This document shows positions 33,500 through 40,085 of a stretch of DNA of 40,085 nt, one piece after another. Under the pieces are notes generated by a model, which saw nothing but the letters and a program-made list of their open reading frames with translations, was not told the origin of the DNA and ran no database searches. How positions within the stretch are numbered: the stretch's first letter is position 1; every line of letters starts with the position of its first letter. A program made the position numbers and the translations under genes. The stretch lies in NCBI GenBank assembly GCA_003556225.1, contig PWRN01000059.1, forward strand, positions 1-40,085, given 5' to 3'. The stretch is from Syntrophomonadaceae bacterium (GTDB lineage Bacteria > Bacillota > Dethiobacteria > DTU022 > UBA8154).

Positions 33500-34978
33500 A
33501 TGCCGATTTTTGAAGAAATGGGTTTGAGCCAGCCGCTGCTGCAGGCTGTATTCAGCATGGGTTTTGAGACAACCACGCCCATCCAGGAGCTGGCGATCCC
33601 GCCTGCCATCGCCGGGCGCGATCTTATCGGCCAGGCTCAAACGGGAACAGGCAAGACAGCTGCCTTCGGAATTCCCATGATCGAAAAGATTGGAACCGGG
33701 AGGGGAAAAATAGAGGGCCTTGTCGTGACCCCGACCCGGGAGCTGGCTGTCCAGGTGGCCGAGGAATTAAATACCATCGGCCAGGTAAAAGGAATCCGCG
33801 CCCTGCCCATCTACGGGGGGCAGGACATAAACAGGCAGATCAGGGCCTTAAAAAACCGGCCGCAGATCATCGTGGGCACACCCGGGCGCCTGATGGATCA
33901 CATGCGCAGGAAAACCCTGCGTCTCATGCAGGTTTCCACCGTCGTCCTCGACGAAGCCGATGAAATGCTCAACATGGGGTTCATTGAAGATATTGAGACC
34001 ATCCTGAAGGAAGTTCCCGAAGACCGGCAAACGCTGCTTTTTTCGGCAACCATGCCCAAACCCATTCAAGAACTGGCCCGGAAGTTTTTAAAAGACCCGG
34101 AGACCATTCGCGTGAAGTCTCGGGAAATGACGGTTCCCAGCACGGAACAGTATTACATGGAGATCCAAGAAAGACAAAAATTCGATATCCTCTGCCGGGT
34201 CCTGGATATGCATGCTCCAGAGCGGGCCATTGTGTTTGGCCGTACCAAGAGACGGGTTGATGAACTCCACGAAGCGCTGAATAACCGGGGCTATTCTGCG
34301 GAAGGGATCCACGGGGATCTGACCCAGGCCCGTCGAGACAGCGTGATGAATAGTTTCAAGCGGGGATTTACAGAGATCCTTGTTGCCACGGATGTGGCCG
34401 CCCGGGGCCTGGATATCGGAGACGTGACCCATATCTATAATTTTGATATTCCCCAGGATCCGGAAAGCTATGTTCACCGCATTGGACGCACGGGACGACT
34501 GGGGAAAGCGGGTGTCGCTTTGACCTTTGTCACTGCCCGGGAATTGGAACATTTAAAGTTAATTGAAACGATGACAAAAAGAAGGATCATCCATCAAACT
34601 GCGCCGACAATGAGTCAGGCCCTGGAAGGGCAGCAGCGCTTGACTGCAGAGAAAATCATTCAAGTTGCCGAGTCGGAAGATTTAGGTGAATACAAAGCGT
34701 TTGCCCAGTCGCTTTTAGAGGAAAATGACTCGGTGACCTTGCTGTGTGCGGCTTTGAAGGTTCTGACCAGGGAACCCGATAGCACCCCGGTGCGCCTGAC
34801 AGAGGAAGCCCCCCTGTCCAGGAAAAAAACAAGGGGATACCAGGCGAGCAGCACAGGGCCGAAGTTTCCTTCCTGGAAGCACAAGTCGCCTAAGGCCGGC
34901 CGTGAGGAGAGAAGAGGCAAGGATCATCATAAACACGGGAGAAAGGATACAAGAGAAAAGCGCGACAAGTGGAGTTAA
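33500..34978 (+). CDS. DEAD-box RNA helicase (CshA/DeaD type)
   Basis: A 492-aa ATP-dependent RNA helicase. All core motifs are visible: GFETTTPIQ (Q motif), AQTGTGKT (I), PTRELAVQ (Ia), GTPGR (Ib), DEAD (II), SAT (III), [12 protein letters not shown] (IV), [10 protein letters not shown] (V) and HRIGRTGR (VI). After the helicase core (to about residue 370) comes a linker and a basic, Lys/Arg/His-rich tail ([20 protein letters not shown]) that likely binds RNA. AAAGGAG stands 12 bp before the ATG. It lies 99 bp after the cold-shock gene, and its 3' end is 12 bp from the convergent membrane protein gene. Confidence 0.96.
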   Translation: MPIFEEMGLSQPLLQAVFSMGFETTTPIQELAIPPAIAGRDLIGQAQTGTGKTAAFGIPMIEKIGTGRGKIEGLVVTPTRELAVQVAEELNTIGQVKGIRALPIYGGQDINRQIRALKNRPQIIVGTPGRLMDHMRRKTLRLMQVSTVVLDEADEMLNMGFIEDIETILKEVPEDRQTLLFSATMPKPIQELARKFLKDPETIRVKSREMTVPSTEQYYMEIQERQKFDILCRVLDMHAPERAIVFGRTKRRVDELHEALNNRGYSAEGIHGDLTQARRDSVMNSFKRGFTEILVATDVAARGLDIGDVTHIYNFDIPQDPESYVHRIGRTGRLGKAGVALTFVTARELEHLKLIETMTKRRIIHQTAPTMSQALEGQQRLTAEKIIQVAESEDLGEYKAFAQSLLEENDSVTLLCAALKVLTREPDSTPVRLTEEAPLSRKKTRGYQASSTGPKFPSWKHKSPKAGREERRGKDHHKHGRKDTREKRDKWS

Positions 34979-34990
34979 GGGCTGAGAAGT

Positions 34991-35341
34991 TCAAGCCCAG
35001 ATGATGGTCAAGAGGATGATGGCGCAGACCGCCGAACCCGTGATTAACAACAGGTGGATCAGACGTCCTTCCGGGTTTAGGGCAAACAAAAACAGGCTGA
35101 TGGAAAAGAGGATAACCGTAAAATACCAGTACGCTGTAAACAAGAGCACGATGGCAAAAATAATATAGGCGATCTCAATCAGCAGGATCTTTCGTAAAAA
35201 GGGATCTGCCAGTAAGCTGGTGGTTTCATCGGGCGTGTGCGCTGTCTTGGCTTTTTTTATCACAGCGATGTACGCGCCAGCATGCAGCATTTTATAGCAC
35301 TCGTAAACGGCAAAAACGGCGGCAAAGATTTTAATGAGCAT
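34991..35341 (-). CDS. Small integral membrane protein, unknown
   Basis: A 116-aa protein with about three or four hydrophobic segments: MLIKIFAAVFAVYECYKML, LLIEIAYIIFAIVLLFTAY, FTVILFSISLFLFAL and LLLITGSAVCAIILLTII. I recognise no family. ATG 35341 is preferred over 35368, because GAGG lies 9 bp before it. It converges on the helicase gene. GGGCT and AGCCC at 34979-34998 form a short hairpin between the two. A TATAAT-like sequence at about 35485-35495 on the minus strand may be its -10 box. Confidence 0.7.
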   Translation of the reverse strand: MLIKIFAAVFAVYECYKMLHAGAYIAVIKKAKTAHTPDETTSLLADPFLRKILLIEIAYIIFAIVLLFTAYWYFTVILFSISLFLFALNPEGRLIHLLLITGSAVCAIILLTIIWA

Positions 35342-35548
35342 GGTGGTTTCCTCGCTACTTTCGCTCAAATAGTTTGAGGTGGCTTTGCTGAAACCCCTGC
35401 GCGCCTTTTGATGCAGGAAAGTCCAATGTTTGCTAAGGGCAGGCAGGGAAACGGCTGCAAAACCTGATTATCTTTCATTGTCACATTATATTATACCTGG
35501 CTCGATCAGATTCCTGCACATAGCCGAAACTTTGGTCCAGTGCAGCTG

Positions 35549-35584
35549 GATTCATCATCCGGGTGATTCATCATCCGGGTGATT
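35549..35584. repeat. Tandem 16-bp repeat, 2.25 copies
   Basis: GATTCATCATCCGGGT occurs twice without a gap (35549-35564 and 35565-35580), followed by GATT. Each unit with its right neighbour contains ATCATCCGGGTGAT, itself nearly palindromic. It lies in the 361-bp gap between the divergent membrane protein and the oxidoreductase, and could be a pair of operator sites. Confidence 0.7.
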
Positions 35585-35702
35585 GAACCGCTGAAGACGG
35601 TGTTTGTTGCGAAGCCCGGCAGCGCCAGTTCGATCAAGCATGTTCGCAGCGGCGGGTGATCATTTAGGATATCAATATTTTCAAGAGGAGAGGAGTATTG
35701 CG

Positions 35703-37694
35703 ATGCTGCTTTTGGAACCCATGCAAATTGGAAATCTGGACTTGAAAAACCGCATGGCCATGCCGGCCATGCATCACGCCTATACGCCGGATGGTTTCGT
35801 GAATGAACGGCTGATCGCGTACTACAGGACCCGGGCCGAGGGAGGCGCAGCCCTGATCACGGTGGGCGGTTGCACCATTGACGATTTCGGTGGGGGCGCC
35901 GGGTTCATTGGTTTAAACGATGACAAGTACCTGCCCGGCCTGCAGCAGCTTGCCGCGGCGGTAAAAGGGGGCAATGCCGCCGTGGCGGCGCAGCTCTACC
36001 ATGCCGGCCGCTATGCCTTTTCCATCATGACAGGTAAACAGGCCATTGCCCCTTCGCCTATCGCTTCACGGCTGACCCGGGAAGAACCCCGGGAGATGAC
36101 CCTGGAGGATATCGAGAAAGTGATGGAAAGTTTTGCTGCAGCGGCAGGGCGGGCCCGGATTGCAGGGTTCGATGCCGTGGAGATTATTGCCAGCGCCGGC
36201 TACCTCATCTGTCAGTTTTTATCACCCCTGACCAACCAGAGAACGGATGAATATGGAGGTACGTTTGAAAATCGCTGCCGCTTTGGGGTGGAGGTGGTCA
36301 AGCGGATACGCCGGGAAACGGGCGATGATTTTACGCTGCTGGTTCGCTTGTCGGGGCACGATTTCATGCCCGGGGGTAGTACGAACCAGGAGGCTGCCCT
36401 GTTTGCCCGGAAACTGGAGGAAGCAGGTGTGCACGGTATCAATGTCACCGGTGGGTGGCACGAAACACGGGTGCCCCAGACCACCGGGGACCTTCCCCGG
36501 GGAGGGTTTGCTTACCTGGCCCAGGGGATCAAGGAAGCGGTCGACGTTCCCGTGATCGCCAGCAACCGCATTAACGACCCGGAAGTCGCCGAAGCAATTC
36601 TCCGCAACGGCCAGGCCGATATGATCAACTTCGGGCGTCCCCTGTTGGCTGACCCCCAACTTCCCCACAAGGTGAAAGCCGGTTTGCCCGGATCCATCCG
36701 GAAATGTATCGCCTGCAACCAGGGATGCATGGATATGGTCTTTTCCGCGCGCGCCGTGCACTGCACGGTGAACCCCGTGGCCGGACGGGAATCTGAAGTT
36801 CAGGTGACCCCTGCCGCTACCCCTCGCCGGGTGCTGGTTGTGGGGGGAGGCCCGGCGGGCATGGAAGCCGCCTGCACCGCTGCCGCCAGGGGTCACCACG
36901 TGACGCTCTGGGAGAAAGATGCAAAGCTGGGAGGCCAGCTCCACTATGCAGCCAGCGCGCCCGGGAAACAAGAGTTTCTCTCCCTGCTGGATTACTACCA
37001 GGAGGAATTAAAGGCACGCGGCGTGATGGTAGCGCTCCTCCAGGAAGCCACGGTGGAAAAGATCACCGAGTTTAACCCCGAAGCAGTGATCCTGGCGACG
37101 GGATCGCTTCCCCTGGAGCCGCCCTTTCCTGTTAACCGGGCCTGGGGTGTGATCTCAGCCCGGGAAGCCCTTGCTCAAAAAGTGCCCCTGGGGAAAAATG
37201 TGGTCGTTGTCGGAGGGGGGTCCGTGGGCTGCGAAGCGGCCCTGGCCGTCGCTCAGATCGGCACGATCAATGACGAAAACCTTAAATTTCTCATGGAAAA
37301 CGATGCTGAATCTCTTGAAACGTTGAAGGCGCTCCTCAACCGGGGCATCAAGAACGTGACCATCGTGGAACAGTTCAAAGGCCTGGGCAAAGACCTGGGG
37401 ATCACCACCCGCTGGGTGGTTTTGAAGCATATTCGCAGGATGGGGATCAAGGCCAAGGACCAGTCCCGGGTCGTAGAGGTGAACGAAAAAGGGGTGGTCG
37501 TGGAAAAAGACGGGAACGCCGCGGTTATTCCCGCTGACGCGGTCATCCTGGCCGTGGGTGCCCGGTCGGTCAACCTCCTGGAAGTGCCTTTGCGGGATCA
37601 GGTAAAAGAACTGCATGTGATTGGTGACGCCGCCGAACCGCGGAAGATCACCGAAGCCATCCAGGAAGGTTTCGAGATCGCCCGTCTGCTTTAA
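35703..37694 (+). CDS. NADH:flavin oxidoreductase, FadH/2-enoate reductase-like
   Basis: A 663-aa three-part enzyme: an old-yellow-enzyme FMN barrel (about 1-335), a [4Fe-4S] site (CIACNQGCMDMVF and a later Cys in VHCTVNP), and an FAD/NAD(P)H domain (VLVVGGGPAGMEAACTAAARG, then a second nucleotide-binding fold VVVVGGGSVGCEAALAV). This plan is shared by 2,4-dienoyl-CoA reductase, 2-enoate reductase and BaiCD/BaiH. The active-site stretch is EIIASAGYLICQFLSP, closer to the FadH form (EIMGSEGYLINEFL, Tyr conserved) than to the OYE HGAHGYL form. It likely reduces an activated C=C bond; the substrate is unknown. GAGAGGAG precedes ATG 35703. Confidence 0.9.
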   Translation: MLLLEPMQIGNLDLKNRMAMPAMHHAYTPDGFVNERLIAYYRTRAEGGAALITVGGCTIDDFGGGAGFIGLNDDKYLPGLQQLAAAVKGGNAAVAAQLYHAGRYAFSIMTGKQAIAPSPIASRLTREEPREMTLEDIEKVMESFAAAAGRARIAGFDAVEIIASAGYLICQFLSPLTNQRTDEYGGTFENRCRFGVEVVKRIRRETGDDFTLLVRLSGHDFMPGGSTNQEAALFARKLEEAGVHGINVTGGWHETRVPQTTGDLPRGGFAYLAQGIKEAVDVPVIASNRINDPEVAEAILRNGQADMINFGRPLLADPQLPHKVKAGLPGSIRKCIACNQGCMDMVFSARAVHCTVNPVAGRESEVQVTPAATPRRVLVVGGGPAGMEAACTAAARGHHVTLWEKDAKLGGQLHYAASAPGKQEFLSLLDYYQEELKARGVMVALLQEATVEKITEFNPEAVILATGSLPLEPPFPVNRAWGVISAREALAQKVPLGKNVVVVGGGSVGCEAALAVAQIGTINDENLKFLMENDAESLETLKALLNRGIKNVTIVEQFKGLGKDLGITTRWVVLKHIRRMGIKAKDQSRVVEVNEKGVVVEKDGNAAVIPADAVILAVGARSVNLLEVPLRDQVKELHVIGDAAEPRKITEAIQEGFEIARLL

Positions 37695-37706
37695 TGGAAG
37701 TTCCGC

Positions 37707-38948
37707 CTAGGCCTCGTGTCCGCCGATCTTGGAGGCCCTGTCAAAAAGCATCCCGCCGCTTTCCAGGGAAGACAGCCTGAAAAGGCTTGTCGCCCCGTAG
37801 CGGGCACGAATGATATCCATCGCCCGGTTCAGGGCGATTTTCTTTTCCCGGTTTTCCGTTAAAGAGAGCTGGTAGTCGGCAAAATCTATCAATCCCGAGA
37901 GGGTTACCCCCAGGGTGCGGACCGGCCGGTAATCCCAGTGGGTGTAAAATATTTTCAGCACCCGGGGGTAAACATCCATGGCTGCCGCCGTGGGCTCGGG
38001 CATGCGCATCTGCCGGGAAAAACCCGTGGGAACATCAAAATCCGCTCCCCGGCAGTACACGTTGGCAACCCATCCCACTTTACCCATACGCCGCGCACGG
38101 CGGCAAACTTCTTCGGTTATTTCCAAGAGAACAACTTCAATTTCATGTTTTTTGCGGTAATCCCGGGGGAGTGTAACCATGTTCCCCACGCCCTTGCGAT
38201 CTTCGTAACCCGCGGGCGCTTCAATCCTGGAGGCGTCGAACCCGTGGGCGTTTTGCCACAAGACTTCTCCGTTGATCCCCCAGCGGCGCGCCAGGTCTTC
38301 CCTCGTTAATCCGGCCAGGTGACCGATTTTCGTCACCCCGATGTTGAAAAAGTTTCGTTCCATGCGCACGCCTACGCCGAAAAGGCAGCGGATGGGAAGA
38401 GGCCAGGTCAGTCGGGCGTAGTTACCGCCGGACAGCCGAAAAATACCCGTTTTGTTTTTCTTGGCGAAGTTATCGCAGGCCATCTTGGCCTGCAGGGGGT
38501 TTTCCCCGATCCCGACGCGTCCCCTGACCCTCGTTTGGCGCCAAATTTCTTCGATGATCCTTTGCGCCATCTCTTCCGGGGAGCCAAAGAGCTTCTCGCA
38601 TCCTGTCACGTCCAGGAACTGTTCATCGATGGAATAGGGGGCAATGCGATCGCTGAACCCGTGCAGGATGCCGGTAATCTTCAAGGAGACATCCAGGTAG
38701 TCCTGCATGTGGGGACGAATGAAAACAGCGTGCGGGCAGAGCCTGCTGCCCTGGCCGGCCACCATCCCTGTTTTAACTCCAAAGGCCTTGGCCTCCCTGG
38801 ATGCGGCCAGCACGATGCCGTGCCGGCGCTGGGGATCGCCGCAGACGACCACGGGCCTGCCCTGCAAAGAGGGATTTTTGGCAACCTCTACACTGGCGAA
38901 GAAGGATTCCATGTCGGTGAGCATGATGACTTTGGACAATGCGACCAC
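37707..38948 (-). CDS. Y-family DNA polymerase (DinB/UvrX type)
   Basis: A 413-aa error-prone polymerase for translesion synthesis. Palm motifs are VIMLTDMESFFASVE and YSIDEQFLDVTG (both with catalytic acidic residues), then RVGIGENPLQAKMACDNFAKK, a helix-hairpin-helix thumb and a C-terminal little-finger domain (GVGNMVTLPRDY). The form VxxLxDMxSFFASVE and the overall length resemble the Gram-positive UvrX/YqjW branch more than DinB proper. The GTG at 38948 has a weak ribosome binding site; TTG 38939 with GGTGG 5 bp before it is a likely alternative. It has a strong promoter with a LexA-like box. It converges on the oxidoreductase, 12 bp away. Confidence 0.93.
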   Translation of the reverse strand: MVALSKVIMLTDMESFFASVEVAKNPSLQGRPVVVCGDPQRRHGIVLAASREAKAFGVKTGMVAGQGSRLCPHAVFIRPHMQDYLDVSLKITGILHGFSDRIAPYSIDEQFLDVTGCEKLFGSPEEMAQRIIEEIWRQTRVRGRVGIGENPLQAKMACDNFAKKNKTGIFRLSGGNYARLTWPLPIRCLFGVGVRMERNFFNIGVTKIGHLAGLTREDLARRWGINGEVLWQNAHGFDASRIEAPAGYEDRKGVGNMVTLPRDYRKKHEIEVVLLEITEEVCRRARRMGKVGWVANVYCRGADFDVPTGFSRQMRMPEPTAAAMDVYPRVLKIFYTHWDYRPVRTLGVTLSGLIDFADYQLSLTENREKKIALNRAMDIIRARYGATSLFRLSSLESGGMLFDRASKIGGHEA

Positions 38949-38954
38949 CCGGAC

Positions 38955-38972
38955 CTAGAATGTGTGTTCTAG
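38955..38972. promoter_or_regulatory. LexA-like box on the polymerase promoter
   Basis: CTAGAA-TGTGTG-TTCTAG has perfectly inverted 6-bp arms. On the minus strand it reads AGAACACACATTCT, close to the Gram-positive LexA site (CGAACRNRYGTTYG), with GAAC intact. It starts 1 bp after the TATAAT box, where a repressor would block initiation. Confidence 0.6.
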
Positions 38973-39001
38973 ATTATACCGCCGGTGCTAAAAAAATGCA
39001 A
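38973..39001 (-). promoter_or_regulatory. Sigma-A promoter of the Y-family polymerase
   Basis: On the minus strand TTGCAT (38996-39001) and a perfect TATAAT (38973-38978) are separated by 17 bp. Confidence 0.8.
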
Positions 39002-39165
39002 ACACATGTTTCATGAATTAAGAGTTCTGGGGGGCCATATTGTAAACCACCCGTGCCAGGGTAAAGATAAAAAAAGTGTTGGCATGCGTTGTTATGAAGG
39101 AGATTCCTGCAACTGAAAGAACTTATAGAAAATGCAGGCCAAATACGGCTCGGGGGTGAGGTGGA

Positions 39166-39378
39166 ATGGATTTCAAGCAGCGCAGCACGCTGATCAAGGG
39201 GCGTATCCTGGCCAGCGTGATCACCTTTCTCCTCTTGCTGATTTTTCTCTTCATCGCCGCAAAGTATGGATTAATTGGCGGAAGGAATCACCGTGAAGAT
39301 CCGACAAACGGGGAAAGCCAGTCAAGAGGCGAAACCGCAAGAATGATCGAGAGTGAACCAGGGAGAGCCTTGTCATAA
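39166..39378 (+). CDS. Small single-pass membrane protein, unknown
   Basis: A 70-aa protein with a basic N-terminus, one hydrophobic segment (ILASVITFLLLLIFLFIAA) and a polar, charged C-terminal tail. GGTGAGGTGG stands directly before the ATG. I recognise no family. The following gene has its own consensus promoter, so the pair need not be linked. It could be a chance frame, but the ribosome binding site and membrane segment favour a real gene. Confidence 0.55.
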   Translation: MDFKQRSTLIKGRILASVITFLLLLIFLFIAAKYGLIGGRNHREDPTNGESQSRGETARMIESEPGRALS

Positions 39379-39409
39379 TCAAATTAAATACCGGGATGTC
39401 CTTTCAGGC

Positions 39410-39438
39410 TTGACAGGGAAATGGTATAAATTTATAAT
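39410..39438 (+). promoter_or_regulatory. Consensus sigma-A promoter for the arsenite exporter
   Basis: TTGACA (39410-39415) and TATAAT (39433-39438) are both perfect, with 17 bp between. Such a strong core promoter normally needs a repressor; an inverted repeat overlaps its -10 end. Confidence 0.85.
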
Positions 39439-39452
39439 TTAAATACTTAAAT
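39437..39452. promoter_or_regulatory. Candidate operator (ATTTAA-ATAC-TTAAAT)
   Basis: Perfect 6-bp arms with a 4-bp spacer lie at the transcription start of the arsenite exporter. The position and AT-rich form fit an ArsR-type operator, though no arsR is in the window. Confidence 0.5.
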
Positions 39453-39514
39453 ATGTAGATTTGAAGCGGTTTAGCTTAATCATTTTCTTCTTATTACAGT
39501 TAAGGAGGGTGTTT

Positions 39515-40085
39515 ATGACGGATAACAAGGAATATCAACTCAGTTTTTTTCATAAGTACTTGTCTCTCTGGGTGGCCCTTTGCATCCTGGTCGGTATCGG
39601 ACTGGGCCGCGTTATACCCGGTGTTGCCCAGGCCTTGAGCGAAATCCAGGTTTACCAGGTCAATATTCCTATCGCTATTTTGCTTTTTGCCATGATGTAT
39701 CCCATCATGCTGCAGATCGATTTCAGCGAGGTGGTAAACGCGGTAAAAGCCCCCCGGGCTGTAGTATTAACCCTGATCATCAACTGGGGGATCAAACCCT
39801 TTACCATGTTTTTCTTTGCCTGGCTGTTTTTCCGGGTGATCTGGGCCCCTTACTTGGACCCACAGCTGGCCGGGGAATACATGGCCGGGATGATCTTGCT
39901 GGGTATTGCCCCATGCACGGCCATGGTGCTGGTCTTCAGCTACCTGGCGAAAGGTTTTATGGGGTTAACCCTGGTGCTGGTTGCGATTAACTCGTTAACC
40001 ATGCTGGTCCTTTACGCTCCTTTGGGCAACTATCTCTTGGGCGTGGCGGAGATGCCCATCCCCTTCTGGACAATATTTTTCAGTA
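39515..40085 (+). CDS. acr3: ACR3-family arsenite exporter, 3' end missing
   Basis: The first 190 codons of a membrane transporter run off the window. The frame starts at ATG 39515 with AAGGAGGGT 7 bp upstream. It has the ACR3 look: SLWVALCILVGIGLGRVIPG, YQVNIPIAILLFAMMYPIML and the conserved-Cys motif LGIAPCTAMVLVFSYLAKG (the Cys needed for transport in characterised members). ACR3 proteins export arsenite with the proton motive force. It is likely arsenic-induced through the dyad over its promoter (inference). Confidence 0.92.
   Translation, partial: MTDNKEYQLSFFHKYLSLWVALCILVGIGLGRVIPGVAQALSEIQVYQVNIPIAILLFAMMYPIMLQIDFSEVVNAVKAPRAVVLTLIINWGIKPFTMFFFAWLFFRVIWAPYLDPQLAGEYMAGMILLGIAPCTAMVLVFSYLAKGFMGLTLVLVAINSLTMLVLYAPLGNYLLGVAEMPIPFWTIFFS

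Noticed and set aside
39092-39160. A 20-codon frame before the small membrane protein at 39166
   Set aside because: It has no ribosome binding site and its peptide has no recognisable pattern.
1-40085. CRISPR arrays, insertion sequences, integrases, tRNA or rRNA genes
   Set aside because: No regularly spaced repeats, transposase motifs or conserved RNA sequences were seen on either strand.

Overview
The window looks like a piece of chromosome from an anaerobic, low-to-moderate GC Gram-positive bacterium of the Clostridia/Firmicutes type. The signs are strong AGGAGG-type ribosome binding sites, frequent TTG/GTG starts, sigma-A promoters with 17-bp spacers, lipoproteins, and anaerobic enzymes (a glycyl radical enzyme, class I hybrid cluster protein, a FadH-like flavin/Fe-S oxidoreductase). 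These sit beside modest oxygen defence (Fe/Mn superoxide dismutase). No rRNA, tRNA, CRISPR array, insertion sequence or prophage gene was seen. The exact genus cannot be fixed from this sequence alone.

Layout. 1-5.4 kb: a catabolic cassette of flavodoxin-like protein (cut by the window edge), radical-SAM activase, glycyl radical enzyme of unknown substrate, and MFS transporter. 5.5-6.9 kb: proA with its own promoter and a strong terminator. 7.1-9.2 kb: an HTH-Uma2 fusion protein, a decayed DNA-alkylation-repair gene, and an unusual protein with two SET domains. 9.4-13.8 kb: a lipoprotein, superoxide dismutase, a universal stress protein, a decayed LiaF-like gene, and typA. 14.0-15.7 kb: a NodIJ-like ABC exporter. 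15.8-18.5 kb: an Rrf2 regulator, hcp and a small thioredoxin-fold protein, probably a nitrosative-stress unit. The regulator and hcp share a TAGnCTA inverted repeat upstream. 18.5-20.3 kb: PadR regulator plus FetAB-like exporter, with fetB frameshifted in a homopolymer. 20.5-26.1 kb: a complete oligopeptide/dipeptide/nickel-type ABC importer. 26.3-27.7 kb: an RDD membrane protein and a lipoprotein. 27.9-32.9 kb: a TetR remnant followed by a MacAB-like ATPase/permease/adaptor operon. 33.0-35.0 kb: cold-shock protein and DEAD-box helicase. 35.0-39.0 kb: a small membrane protein, an OYE/FadH-type oxidoreductase, and a Y-family polymerase with a LexA-like box on its promoter. 39.1-40.1 kb: a small membrane protein and the start of an ACR3 arsenite exporter behind a consensus promoter.

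The most distinctive items are the glycyl radical enzyme, whose active-site Cys lacks the usual Glu two residues later, with its own activase, flavodoxin and transporter; the tandem-SET protein; the Rrf2/hcp shared operator; and four gene remnants or frameshifts (AlkD-like, LiaF-like, TetR-like, FetB), which show ongoing gene loss around stress and efflux functions. No convincing wholly new multi-gene system was found; the glycyl radical enzyme cassette is the best candidate for undescribed chemistry.
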